Source of the DNA: UBA7662 sp036787895
GTDB lineage: Bacteria > Bacteroidota > Bacteroidia > UBA7662
Length of the DNA: 64,000 nt
Assembly: GCA_036787895.1 (NCBI GenBank)
Contig: DAIQOK010000001.1
Coordinates: 1-64,000, forward strand
Direction of reading: 5' to 3'
The notes beneath the pieces are model-generated. The model searched no databases. It worked only from the letters and a program-made list of their open reading frames with translations, and was not told the origin of the DNA. Below are positions 6,585 through 15,080 of the stretch, piece after piece. A program made the position numbers and the translations under genes. Each line of letters begins with the position of its first letter. Within the stretch, counting starts at the first letter, position 1.

Positions 6585-8741
6585 ATGTTTATGAAAAAGA
6601 AATTATACAAAATCCTGACTTGGCTGTGGCTAGTTCCGGTTTTTGGTAACGCCTTCCCAGGAGAAGGCATGTATCCCATGAGCGAATTAAAAAGGCTTAA
6701 CCTTCAAAAAGCAGGTATGGGATTAACAGCCGAAGAGTTGTTCAGTCCAAAAGGGGATGCCCTCGTCAATGCCCTGGTTCGGGTTGGGGGATGTACCGGC
6801 TCTTTTGTTTCCGGCGAGGGTTTGATTATCACCAATCACCATTGCGCTTTTGGTGCGGTTGCAGCTGCCAGCAGTGTTAAAAACGATTATATCACCCAAG
6901 GTTTTATTGCGCGGACCAGAGAATTGGAGATACCTGCTCAGGGTTTGACCGTTCGTATCACAGTTGGTTATGAGGATGTATCGGCTGTAGTAGTGGCAGC
7001 GGCTGGCAATGAAAGCGATGCCGTGAAACGCCTGAAAGCCATGCGTGAAAAAATGCGTCAATTGGAGCAGGAAGCCAAAAAACAATATCCTAAAGAGACA
7101 CATGAAGTGGCTGAGATGTTTTTGGGACGTTCCTATGTTCTTTTCCATTATCAGACCATTCAAGACATCCGATTGGTGTATGTGCCGCCACGCAATGTGG
7201 GAGAGTTTGGAGGCGAGAGCGATAACTGGGTATGGCCGCGACACAATGGCGACTTTTCATTTGTCAGAGCCTATGTGGCCGCCGATGGCAGCCCCGCAGC
7301 TTATGACCAGAAAAATGTCCCATTTGTGCCAAAAAGACACTTGAAGGTGAATCCAAATGGCGTGCAGGAAGATGACTTTGTATTCATACTGGGCTATCCA
7401 GGCCGCACTTTCCGGCATTATCCAGCCGAATATATCCGATACCAGAACGACTATTTATTGCCTTATACGTCGGAGACCTATGATTGGCTGATCGATTATA
7501 TGAAAGCCTTGGGCAAAGCCGATCCCGCCAAAGAAATTGCATTTGCAAGCAAAATGAAAGGTCTTGCCAATGTCACCAAAAATTACAAAGGCAAAGTGCA
7601 AGGCATCCGTCGAATCAAACTGATCGACCAAAAACAAGCTGAAGAAGTGCGCTTCCGGGAGTTAATTGCAGAAAAGCCGGAACTGCGTAAGTACTCGGCT
7701 ACACTCGATGAATTGGATGCTGTTTATAAAAACATGCAAGCCGATGCCCAGAGAAATTTGTGGTTCAATTACCTGACAACACAGTCGGCGACCATGGCTG
7801 TGGCGGTGCGTATAGCCCAATTACAGAGCATATTGGATACTTTGCCTAAAGCGGCTCAGCATGATTTCATCCAAAAACAGCAAGATGAGCTCAAAAAGTT
7901 AATTGGTAGGGTATATGCGCCCTATGATGCCGGGCTTGACCGTGATTTTATGGATAAAATGTTACGTCAAGCGATGAGTTGGCCAGATAACCAACAATTG
8001 AATACGTTAAATAAACTCTTTGGAGGAAGTAAGCAGGACCAGAAGTTGGATAGATTTTTAGCTGGACTGGTGACAAAAACAGCATTTCTGGACAAAGATG
8101 CACTACTCAAACAACTTGAAGCCAATCCGCAAAAATTCATACGAATGAAGGGGGACTTGATCGTTATAGCCAAAGAGATGAGCGAAATGGCCACCGTTCT
8201 TCGTACACAAGCTCAGTTATATGAAGGCAAACTTGCCCAGTTGCTACCTGCCTATCTCGATTTGAAAATTGCTTCAGGTGTTGATTTTGTGCCAGATGCC
8301 AACGCAACGCTTCGACTTACCTATGGAAATGTAAAAGGTTACGAACCGGAAGATGGGGTGTACCAGGCTCCTTTCACCACCGTGAGCGGTCTAATTGCCA
8401 AAGGCACTGCAGAAGGAGATTACGAAATTAATGGGGAATTGGTAAAAGCCTACAAAAATGGTGGTGCTGAACGTTATCAGCATCCCGGTCTGAAAGATGT
8501 TCCTGTTGGTTTGTTGTATAATCTCGACACAACCGGTGGAAATTCTGGTAGTCCGGTAATGAATGCCAAAGGCGAGTTGATTGGCGTAAATTTCGACCGA
8601 GCCTTTACCGCTACTATCAATGATTTTGCCTGGAACGAAGCCTACAGCCGCTCTATTGGGGTAGATATCCGTTTCGTTCTCTGGACATTGGACAAAGTAT
8701 CAGATGCCGGTTTCCTCATTCGCGAAATGGGTGTGCAATAA
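6585..8741 (+). CDS. S46-family dipeptidyl-peptidase, DPP11-like
   Basis: This is a periplasmic serine exopeptidase that releases dipeptides from peptide N-termini, feeding amino-acid catabolism. The signal peptide is MKKKLYKILTWLWLVPVFGNAF; the ATG at 6591 may be the true start. The catalytic His is in TNHHC (His86), the Asp in RHNGDFS (Asp223), and the Ser in GGNSGSP (Ser654). Residue 672, in NFDR, is Arg. In characterised S46 enzymes an Arg at this site gives specificity for Asp/Glu at P1 (DPP11), while Gly gives hydrophobic specificity (DPP7). The length of 718 matches the family. A strong terminator follows at 8831. Confidence 0.93.
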   Translation: MFMKKKLYKILTWLWLVPVFGNAFPGEGMYPMSELKRLNLQKAGMGLTAEELFSPKGDALVNALVRVGGCTGSFVSGEGLIITNHHCAFGAVAAASSVKNDYITQGFIARTRELEIPAQGLTVRITVGYEDVSAVVVAAAGNESDAVKRLKAMREKMRQLEQEAKKQYPKETHEVAEMFLGRSYVLFHYQTIQDIRLVYVPPRNVGEFGGESDNWVWPRHNGDFSFVRAYVAADGSPAAYDQKNVPFVPKRHLKVNPNGVQEDDFVFILGYPGRTFRHYPAEYIRYQNDYLLPYTSETYDWLIDYMKALGKADPAKEIAFASKMKGLANVTKNYKGKVQGIRRIKLIDQKQAEEVRFRELIAEKPELRKYSATLDELDAVYKNMQADAQRNLWFNYLTTQSATMAVAVRIAQLQSILDTLPKAAQHDFIQKQQDELKKLIGRVYAPYDAGLDRDFMDKMLRQAMSWPDNQQLNTLNKLFGGSKQDQKLDRFLAGLVTKTAFLDKDALLKQLEANPQKFIRMKGDLIVIAKEMSEMATVLRTQAQLYEGKLAQLLPAYLDLKIASGVDFVPDANATLRLTYGNVKGYEPEDGVYQAPFTTVSGLIAKGTAEGDYEINGELVKAYKNGGAERYQHPGLKDVPVGLLYNLDTTGGNSGSPVMNAKGELIGVNFDRAFTATINDFAWNEAYSRSIGVDIRFVLWTLDKVSDAGFLIREMGVQ

Positions 8742-8830
8742 GGCGATTAGTCATCGGTGAGGTATTTTAAGCTTGTGCGCAAGTCGATAGGTCCATGGAC
8801 GATAGTCCATAGCTGTTCAGAATTAAACAA

Positions 8831-8864
8831 AAAAAGCCTGTGGTCGTAGACCAGAGGCTTTTTT
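8831..8864 (+). terminator. Rho-independent terminator after the S46 peptidase gene
   Basis: Fifteen-base arms (8831-8845 and 8849-8863, AAAAAGCCT... and ...AGGCTTTTT) with one mismatch enclose a GTA loop and end in a T run. A smaller hairpin (ATGGAC/GTCCAT, 8795-8810) lies upstream. The A-tract also allows use from the other strand. Confidence 0.85.
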
Positions 8865-8934
8865 CTCAATACTCAATACTCAATACTCAATACTCAATAC
8901 TCAATACTCTATACTAAATACTCTATACTAAATA
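8865..8934. repeat. 7-bp tandem repeat, ten units
   Basis: Six perfect copies of CTCAATA (8865-8906) are followed by CTCTATA, CTAAATA, CTCTATA, CTAAATA. The last four units form a duplicated 14-bp pair. The array fills the gap between the S46 terminator and the accC stop codon and is not coding on either strand. Confidence 0.95.
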
Positions 8935-8939
8935 CCAAG

Positions 8940-10439
8940 CTATCGGCTTCTATTGAGCTTCCATAAACTTACCGTCTGGTTGTTATTCACCGGTTTGGTG
9001 TTTTGTTTTTCGGCACTTTCCCCGAAAAGCAAGCCAGTTATAGCAGCAACCTCTTCGTTGGCGGAAGCGTGATTTTGTATGGAGTCAGGCGTAAAATAAC
9101 GTGCAATGAACTGCGTATCGAATTGGCCGCTGCGAAAAGCTTCATGATTAAATGCAAATGCGCCGAAGGGGAGGGTGGTGGCAAAACCGCGAATATCGTA
9201 TTCACTGATAGCGCGCAGCATGCGGGCAATGGCCTTATCACGGCTATCGGCATGAACGATTAGTTTGGCTATCATGGGGTCATACATGACAGGTACATCC
9301 ATGCCTTGCTCAAAACCATCATCAACCCGAACACCCGGTCCTTGTGGCCGCACATAACGTTCGAGTTTGCCGATATCCGGTAAAAAGTTGTTGGTGGGAT
9401 CTTCCGCACAAATGCGCAATTCCAGGCTATGGCCATTGATGCTCAAATCTTCCTGGCGTATGGGCAGCTTTTCACCCTCTGCCACCCGAATTTGAAGTTC
9501 AACTAAATCCAAACCGGTAATCATCTCTGTAACGGGGTGTTCTACCTGCAGTCGGGTATTCATCTCTAGGAAATAAAAATTCAGCTTTTCATCTACCAGA
9601 AATTCAACTGTTCCCGCACCGTAATATTCACAGGCTTTAGCCACACGAACTGCTGCTTCACCCATGGCTTTGCGAATGGCAGGGGTAAGGCAGCTCGAAG
9701 GCGCTTCTTCTACCAACTTTTGGTGACGCCGTTGGATGCTGCACTCCCGCTCAAAAAGATAAACGACATTGCCGTATTTGTCGCCCATGATTTGGATTTC
9801 GATGTGACGAGGAGAGGCGATGTATTTTTCAATAAAGACTGCGTCGTCGGCGAAAGCGGAGCGGGCTTCGTTTTGTGCCAGCTTGCACTGTTCGTCGAAT
9901 TCGTCACTGTCTTCAACAATTCGCATGCCTTTACCACCACCACCGGCAGCAGCTTTAATCAGGACAGGGAAGCCAATACTTTCAGCGACTTTACGTGCCT
10001 CGTTCAAATCACTAATTGCCCCCGCTGTTCCCGGGACCATCGGGATATCAAAGTCTTTGACCGCATGTTTGGCGGATAATTTGTTCCCCATCATATCCAT
10101 CGATGCCGCACTTGGGCCAATCAGTATCAGTCCAGCTTGTTCAACAGCTCTCGCAAAGCCGGCATTTTCTGACAAGAAGCCGTAACCGGGATGTATAGCA
10201 TCGGCGCCATGCTCCTTGCAAAGCTGAATCAGGTAATCACCACGCAAATAACTTTGGCTACTGGGCGCAGGACCAATACAAACAGCTTCGTCGGCGAAAC
10301 GTACATGTGGACTAAGCCTGTCGGCTTCCGAAAAAACAGCCAGGGTTGAAATTCCCATTTCACGAGCTGTGCGCATGACCCTGAGGGCTATTTCGCCCCG
10401 ATTAGCCACCAAAATTTTGCGGATTTTTTGCATGTTCAA
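8940..10439 (-). CDS. accC: biotin carboxylase subunit of an acyl-CoA carboxylase
   Basis: The enzyme carboxylates biotin on a carrier protein using ATP and bicarbonate, the first half-reaction of acetyl-CoA or propionyl-CoA carboxylase. It begins KILVANRGEIALRVMRTARE, has the ATP-grasp glycine loop AAAGGGGKGMR near 163-173, the signature EMNTRLQVEHPVTE near 290, and a biotin-carboxylase C-terminal domain. A non-conserved tail of about 40 residues ends the protein. No biotin carrier or carboxyltransferase gene is adjacent, so the partner acyl-CoA specificity is open. Start codons at 10439 and 10433 are both plausible. The gene is divergent from ccmB. Confidence 0.93.
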   Translation of the reverse strand: MNMQKIRKILVANRGEIALRVMRTAREMGISTLAVFSEADRLSPHVRFADEAVCIGPAPSSQSYLRGDYLIQLCKEHGADAIHPGYGFLSENAGFARAVEQAGLILIGPSAASMDMMGNKLSAKHAVKDFDIPMVPGTAGAISDLNEARKVAESIGFPVLIKAAAGGGGKGMRIVEDSDEFDEQCKLAQNEARSAFADDAVFIEKYIASPRHIEIQIMGDKYGNVVYLFERECSIQRRHQKLVEEAPSSCLTPAIRKAMGEAAVRVAKACEYYGAGTVEFLVDEKLNFYFLEMNTRLQVEHPVTEMITGLDLVELQIRVAEGEKLPIRQEDLSINGHSLELRICAEDPTNNFLPDIGKLERYVRPQGPGVRVDDGFEQGMDVPVMYDPMIAKLIVHADSRDKAIARMLRAISEYDIRGFATTLPFGAFAFNHEAFRSGQFDTQFIARYFTPDSIQNHASANEEVAAITGLLFGESAEKQNTKPVNNNQTVSLWKLNRSR

Positions 10440-10514
10440 TTTTTGAAAGGGCTAAGTTAAGTGAGGAGGGCTTAAATATTCCTTTGTCGCCTTAGTTAGG
10501 CAGTTAATTTTGTG

Positions 10515-11180
10515 ATGAAAATTCAACCATTGAAACAATTTTTACTGCTGCTGCACCATGAATTCACGGCCGAATGGCGACAGCGAAATGCGATGGGTGG
10601 CGTGCTACTTTATGTAGTTTCGACAGTTTTTGTAGCTTATCTTACTTTTAAACGAATTGATCCTTTAAGCTGGATTGCTTTATACTGGATCATATTGCTG
10701 TTTGCTTCGGTGAATGCAGTGGCCAAAAGTTTTATACAAAATTCATCTGGTCGTATGCTCTATTACTACAGTATGGCCAATCCACTGGCTTTGCTATTGG
10801 CGAAACTGACCTATAACATTCTGCTATTGTGGGTAATCCAGTGGCTGGCCTTTTTTGTTATGCAGCTTTTAGTAGGTCAACCGATACAGGATGTATTTAT
10901 GTTCTTGCTATCGGCAGCCTTGGCTGCTATTGGGGTGGCAGCCATCGGGACATTGGTTTCGGCTATCAGTCACAAGGCAAGCAACCAAAGCACCTTGATG
11001 GCTATTCTCAGTTTCCCGGTTTTGTTACCGGTACTTATGCTAGTCATTAAACTGTCGAAAAATGCACTCGACGGACTCGACCGTTTTGTCTCCTATGATG
11101 AAATATGGACGCTGGCGGCCGTAGATGTATTGGTTATTGGCGTTGCATTACTCTTATTTCCTTACCTTTGGAAAGAATGA
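10515..11180 (+). CDS. ccmB: heme exporter membrane protein CcmB
   Basis: A hydrophobic protein of 222 residues with about six membrane helices. It starts with the CcmB hallmark of a short cytoplasmic stretch, HHEFTAEWRQRNAMGGVLLYVVSTV. CcmB forms the membrane part of the CcmABCD system that supplies heme for cytochrome c maturation. A GTG directly upstream (10512) could also serve as start. The TGA overlaps the ATG of ccmC (ATGA at 11177-11180), so translation is coupled. No ccmA is present in this window. Confidence 0.87.
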   Translation: MKIQPLKQFLLLLHHEFTAEWRQRNAMGGVLLYVVSTVFVAYLTFKRIDPLSWIALYWIILLFASVNAVAKSFIQNSSGRMLYYYSMANPLALLLAKLTYNILLLWVIQWLAFFVMQLLVGQPIQDVFMFLLSAALAAIGVAAIGTLVSAISHKASNQSTLMAILSFPVLLPVLMLVIKLSKNALDGLDRFVSYDEIWTLAAVDVLVIGVALLLFPYLWKE

Positions 11181-11836
11181 AAAAAGGACTTCATTGGTAT
11201 AAAATAGCAGCAATTTTGCTCTTGTTGCTCACGACTTGGTTTGGTTTTATGGGCGATGTGCCGCGTTTGGTTGTGCTCAACGAAACCATACGTAATTTAT
11301 ATTTTCATGTGCCGATGTGGTTTGGTATGGTAATCATCCTGGGAGCTTCCGCGGTCCATAGCATCCGTTATTTGAGTCAGCCCGATGCAGTAACCGATAT
11401 CAAAGCGGAAGAAGCTGCTAAAACCGGTTTACTTTATGGGGTTTTAGGCCTGGCCACCGGCGCTATCTGGGCGCAGTACACCTGGGGGGAGTGGTGGAGC
11501 AGTGATCCTAAACAAAATACTTCTGCTATCGCCTTGCTTATTTATCTAGCTTATCTGGTTTTGAGAGGTTCGTTCAAAGAAGATCAGCAGCGTGCCCGTG
11601 TGGCAGCTGTTTACAATATTTTTGCCTTCGCTTGTCTGATTCCCTTGCTGTTTATCCTCCCAAGGCTCGCCGATGATTCCCTTCATCCCGGCAATGGCGG
11701 GAACCCGGGATTTGGCGGTTACGACTTAGATGCAAAAATGCGCATGATATTCTATCCGGCTATTCTTGGCTGGATACTTCTTGGCTTCTGGATTACAGAA
11801 CTCCGCGTTCGTGTCAAAAAACTACAACTACCATAA
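11177..11836 (+). CDS. ccmC: heme-handling protein CcmC
   Basis: Six membrane helices and the tryptophan-rich heme-handling motif TWGEWWSSDPK near residue 105 identify CcmC, which presents heme to the chaperone CcmE on the periplasmic side. Conserved His residues occur in LYFHVPMW near 48 and DDSLHPG near 170. The start at 11177 is chosen because it overlaps the ccmB stop and leaves a charged N-terminus followed at once by helix 1; an upstream GTG would add 24 unrelated residues. Confidence 0.92.
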   Translation: MKKGLHWYKIAAILLLLLTTWFGFMGDVPRLVVLNETIRNLYFHVPMWFGMVIILGASAVHSIRYLSQPDAVTDIKAEEAAKTGLLYGVLGLATGAIWAQYTWGEWWSSDPKQNTSAIALLIYLAYLVLRGSFKEDQQRARVAAVYNIFAFACLIPLLFILPRLADDSLHPGNGGNPGFGGYDLDAKMRMIFYPAILGWILLGFWITELRVRVKKLQLP

Positions 11837-11837
11837 C

Positions 11838-12065
11838 ATGAAGTATTTTGCGAGCATACTGCTCTCGTTGGTGACGATGTTTTGTACCATAAGTACCCAC
11901 GCCCAAACAGCATCGGTGGAAATGGCCGATACCATGCGGTCGAATGGTAAAATATATGTTGTTGTTGCAGTTGTATTACTTATTTTGGTAAGCTTATTTC
12001 TTTATCTCATTCGAATCGACCGTAAACTTAAATCTCTAGAAGACCAATCCTCTAATCTGTCTTAA
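11838..12065 (+). CDS. ccmD: CcmD-family small membrane protein
   Basis: Seventy-five residues with a cleavable signal peptide (ending near THAQ), one membrane helix (IYVVVAVVLLILVSLFLYLI) and a short charged tail, LRIDRKLKSLED-like. This layout fits the CcmD-family proteins found after ccmC in Bacteroidota. In the classical system CcmD stabilises the CcmABC-CcmE complex. The ATG at 11838 lies one base after the ccmC stop, supporting the operon assignment. Confidence 0.75.
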   Translation: MKYFASILLSLVTMFCTISTHAQTASVEMADTMRSNGKIYVVVAVVLLILVSLFLYLIRIDRKLKSLEDQSSNLS

Positions 12066-12076
12066 ACCGTTACATT

Positions 12077-13501
12077 ATGTCAGCCAATTCCCACGAAGAG
12101 CACAGCTTTTTCGGCGATGTACTCAAGTATTTCGACAATGCAGCATCCCATCTGGACTACCCTGATGGTTTGTTGGATCAAATCAAATATTGCAATAGCG
12201 TTTATCGTATGCGCTTTCCCGTCAAAGTAGGTGAAAACATTGAAGTAATCGAAGCCTATCGGGTGGAACACAGTCATCACCGGCTGCCCACCAAAGGCGG
12301 AATTCGTTATTCTATGGCCGTAAATCAGGACGAAGTGATGGCCTTGGCGGCTTTGATGACCTACAAATGTGCGATAGTTGATGTTCCTTTTGGAGGCGCC
12401 AAAGGTGGTGTCAAAATCGATCCAAAAAAATATACTGAAGGTCAGCTCGAGCGTATCACGCGCAGATATACCTCTGAATTGATTAAGAAAAACTTCATTG
12501 GCCCTGGCTTGGATGTGCCTGCACCCGATTATGGTACCGGCGAGCGCGAAATGGCATGGATAGTCGATACTTATGCTACATTTTTCCCCGGCCAAACCGA
12601 TGCTATTGGTTGTGTTACAGGCAAGCCGGTAACTCAAGGTGGTATAAATGGTCGTCGCGAAGCAACAGGCCTAGGCGTGTATTACGGCATTCGCGAAGCC
12701 GTGAGTTTTGAAGACGATATGAAACGTTTGGGCATGACCACGGGTATTGCCGGTAAAACCATGGTCATTCAAGGCTTGGGCAATGTAGGCTTTCATTGTG
12801 CTAAATTTTTCTCTGAGAACGGCGCAAAAATCGTCTCCTTAGCTGAGTATGAAGGTGCCATCTACAATCCCGATGGTTTGGATTATCTCGCTGTAGTAGA
12901 ACACCGCAAAAAAACCGGAAGCATCTTGAATTTCCCGGGTGCAAAAAATCTGGCTAAGAATACGGATGCGCTGGAACTCGAATGCGATATTCTCATTCCT
13001 GCCGCGCTCGAAAATCAGATTCACGAAGGCAATGCAGCAAACATCAAGGCTAAAATTATTGGAGAAGCAGCCAACGGTCCGGTAACGGCAGAGGCCGAGG
13101 TGATATTGAATAAGAAAGGCATCATGACCATACCTGATATTTATTTAAATGCAGGTGGGGTAACGGTTTCTTATTTCGAATGGCTCAAAAATCTATCACA
13201 TGTTCGTTTTGGTCGATTAGGCAAACGTTTCGACGAAAACCTGAATAACAACATCATCAGTGCGGTTGAAGAAATGACCGGTCGCAGTTTTAATGATCGT
13301 CAGCGTATGCTAATTGGTCGCGGTGCTGATGAGGTTGATTATGTGTATTCAGGCCTGGAAGAGACCATGATAGAAGCTTATCGCCAGATCCGGGATGTAA
13401 AAATCGAAATGCCAAATGTCCCGGATTACCGGACAGCTGCGTTTATCGTTGCTATCCGCAAAATCGCACGTTCGTACGAATCTTTGGGTGTATTCCCATA
13501 G
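12077..13501 (+). CDS. Glu/Leu/Phe/Val-type dehydrogenase (probable glutamate dehydrogenase)
   Basis: This enzyme interconverts glutamate and 2-oxoglutarate plus ammonia using NAD(P). It has the substrate lysines and glycine loop in LMTYKCAIVDVPFGGAKGG near residues 95-115, the dinucleotide motif VIQGLGNVGF near 233, and the conserved GEAANGPVT and PDIYLNAGGVTVSYFEW blocks. At 474 residues it is slightly longer than hexameric GDHs, as in other Bacteroidota. It starts 11 bases after ccmD, so it is probably the last gene of the ccm operon, ending at the terminator at 13521. Confidence 0.9.
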   Translation: MSANSHEEHSFFGDVLKYFDNAASHLDYPDGLLDQIKYCNSVYRMRFPVKVGENIEVIEAYRVEHSHHRLPTKGGIRYSMAVNQDEVMALAALMTYKCAIVDVPFGGAKGGVKIDPKKYTEGQLERITRRYTSELIKKNFIGPGLDVPAPDYGTGEREMAWIVDTYATFFPGQTDAIGCVTGKPVTQGGINGRREATGLGVYYGIREAVSFEDDMKRLGMTTGIAGKTMVIQGLGNVGFHCAKFFSENGAKIVSLAEYEGAIYNPDGLDYLAVVEHRKKTGSILNFPGAKNLAKNTDALELECDILIPAALENQIHEGNAANIKAKIIGEAANGPVTAEAEVILNKKGIMTIPDIYLNAGGVTVSYFEWLKNLSHVRFGRLGKRFDENLNNNIISAVEEMTGRSFNDRQRMLIGRGADEVDYVYSGLEETMIEAYRQIRDVKIEMPNVPDYRTAAFIVAIRKIARSYESLGVFP

Positions 13502-13520
13502 TAAAATGTATTCGAAAAGT

Positions 13521-13546
13521 AAAGGCTGCCTTCGGGCAGCCTTTTT
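13521..13546. terminator. bidirectional terminator between gdh and the MerR regulator
   Basis: Perfect ten-base arms AAAGGCTGCC and GGCAGCCTTT with a TTCG tetraloop and T runs on both sides, between two convergent genes. Confidence 0.92.
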
Positions 13547-13560
13547 GGGTTAATGACCAT

Positions 13561-14316
13561 TTATTTTTCAGCTTTTTTGCAATAATGTGCAATTGCACGG
13601 CTTAGAAAATCAGCCATACCTGGCTTAACATTATCGTAATGAGCCTTAAACCTACTATCCGACACATACATCTGTCCCCAGGCTTCGTAAGTATCGATTG
13701 AAGCCGGATAAAACTCAGACATTAATTCCCGGTGTTTCTCAACCAGCGCCTGCACTCTAGGGTCATCAACGAACAAGTGCATGTGCTTACTCAGCTCCAC
13801 GCTCAGTTTCTTTGTCTCTCCTTGAAGTGCCAATATTTTCTCTTTTGGCAGATTATTAATGTGTTTTCGGGAGTTTTGAAGTGCATTTTCGCCATAGGTA
13901 GCTACAACTTCTGCTTCTATTTCCGTCACTTTTTCTTTGCTGAATCCTTTGTACAGCAATTCATAATTTTCCATACTTGCTTCTTTTTTTAGTTGATGAA
14001 GGGTTTCATCTATGGTATCCAACAAATTATCCAGTCTTTTTCGCCTTTGCTGCAGCTGTTCCCGGTGAAAAAGCAGTGCCTTTTTTCTGTCGAAATGTGG
14101 ATCGTCCAGCCACCGGCTGATTTCGCTCAAACTGAAATCCAGCTCTTTGTAAAAGAGAATTTGTTGTAGCCGGTACATTTCATTTTCGCCATAATAGCGG
14201 TAGCCGGAGCTTGTTCTTTTGGCTGGTTTGAGCAGACCAATACGATCGTAATGATGTAGTGTGCGCACACTTACATCAGCTAATCGCGACAACTCAATGA
14301 CACTTAATTCATGCAT
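13561..14316 (-). CDS. MerR-family regulator with TipAS effector domain
   Basis: Residues 3-70 form a MerR winged helix (SRLADVSVRTLHHYDRIGLLKP, then SGYRYY). A dimerisation coiled coil at about 80-115 and a C-terminal helical TipAS domain (about 130-248) follow. TipAS domains bind small hydrophobic or peptide molecules such as thiopeptide antibiotics and drive activation of the target promoter. The ligand is not predictable here. Its own promoter (14333-14365) has the 19-bp spacer and central dyad expected of a MerR target, so autoregulation is likely. The DsbA-like gene lies upstream on the same strand. Confidence 0.88.
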   Translation of the reverse strand: MHELSVIELSRLADVSVRTLHHYDRIGLLKPAKRTSSGYRYYGENEMYRLQQILFYKELDFSLSEISRWLDDPHFDRKKALLFHREQLQQRRKRLDNLLDTIDETLHQLKKEASMENYELLYKGFSKEKVTEIEAEVVATYGENALQNSRKHINNLPKEKILALQGETKKLSVELSKHMHLFVDDPRVQALVEKHRELMSEFYPASIDTYEAWGQMYVSDSRFKAHYDNVKPGMADFLSRAIAHYCKKAEK

Positions 14317-14332
14317 ACCTTCGATTTAGAAG

Positions 14333-14365
14333 CAAAGTAAAGGCCTGACCTTAGGTAAGGGTCAA
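14333..14365 (-). promoter_or_regulatory. MerR-type promoter and operator of the TipAS regulator
   Basis: On the minus strand: TTGACC (14365-14360), a spacer of exactly 19 bases, then TTACTTTG (14340-14333; one mismatch to TAnnTTTG). The dyad CCTTA-GG-TAAGG (14349-14360) lies inside the spacer. Overlong 19-bp spacers with an internal dyad are the hallmark of MerR-activated promoters. Confidence 0.7.
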
Positions 14366-14389
14366 GCCATTGGTGTAAAAAAAATGAAA

Positions 14390-15034
14390 TTAATTTTCGG
14401 CTATGGTTTTTTTGATAGCCAGCAAGGTGTTATTCAGTACATCCAGGGTGGTAAAGCCATTACTTACCAGATAATATTGATCCTGGTTACGATAAACTAC
14501 TGTAGGAAAACCACTAATGCCAAAACGACCGACCAACGTAAATTCGTCCTGTGTGGCCAAGCGAAACGTATGGCTTTCAAAATGTTTGTCAAATTCAGAG
14601 GCAACCATACCCAATTTACGGGCAAGTTCATGGTAGGAAGCACTCCTATTTGGGTCAAGACCGGCACTGTAAATAATAGCTTGCACAGCATGAGCGATTT
14701 CAAGTGCGGCTTGAGGAAAGGCATCTTTTAGGATGTATGCCGCACGAGAAGGAGGTTCGGAATTGAAAACGGTAGTCCCTCCTGATTGCAACATTATTAA
14801 AAATGGCTCACCAAATCGTACACAACTGAGCTCTTCAACCCGTTTGTAGGCAGTTTTTATATAAGGTGCCACCTCACCTATAGGGCCAACTCTTTCACCC
14901 ACTATCATGCCTCCGGCCAGCACAGTGAAGGGGATGGCTTCACCTATTTGGGACTGCCATTGCAGTATAACCTGGCTGAAACCATAACACCAGCCGCAAA
15001 GTGGGTCGTATAGATAGATGATTTCTTCGTTCAT
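14390..15034 (-). CDS. DsbA-family (FrnE-like) thioredoxin-fold protein
   Basis: A thioredoxin-fold protein of 214 residues whose N-terminus, MNEEIIYLYDPLCGWCYGF, carries a CGWC redox pair (Cys13, Cys16). The cis-proline loop is FGISGFPTVVY near 185. There is no signal peptide, so it acts in the cytoplasm, as FrnE-like relatives do in disulfide exchange or 2-hydroxychromene isomerase-like roles. The ATG at 15034 places the CGWC at the usual distance from the N-terminus; the upstream ATG at 15064 is less likely. The MerR/TipAS gene lies 73 bases downstream with its own promoter. Confidence 0.85.
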   Translation of the reverse strand: MNEEIIYLYDPLCGWCYGFSQVILQWQSQIGEAIPFTVLAGGMIVGERVGPIGEVAPYIKTAYKRVEELSCVRFGEPFLIMLQSGGTTVFNSEPPSRAAYILKDAFPQAALEIAHAVQAIIYSAGLDPNRSASYHELARKLGMVASEFDKHFESHTFRLATQDEFTLVGRFGISGFPTVVYRNQDQYYLVSNGFTTLDVLNNTLLAIKKTIAEN

Positions 15035-15080
15035 GTTTTTAATGTTCAAACATGTAACGAGCAAAGAGGTTCAAATTTCT

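Noticed and set aside
8865..8934. CRISPR-like array
   Set aside because: Units are 7 bases with no spacers, so it is a simple tandem repeat.
12080..12637. 185-codon open frame antisense to gdh
   Set aside because: Runs opposite the conserved dehydrogenase core; codon-bias shadow, no start context or family.
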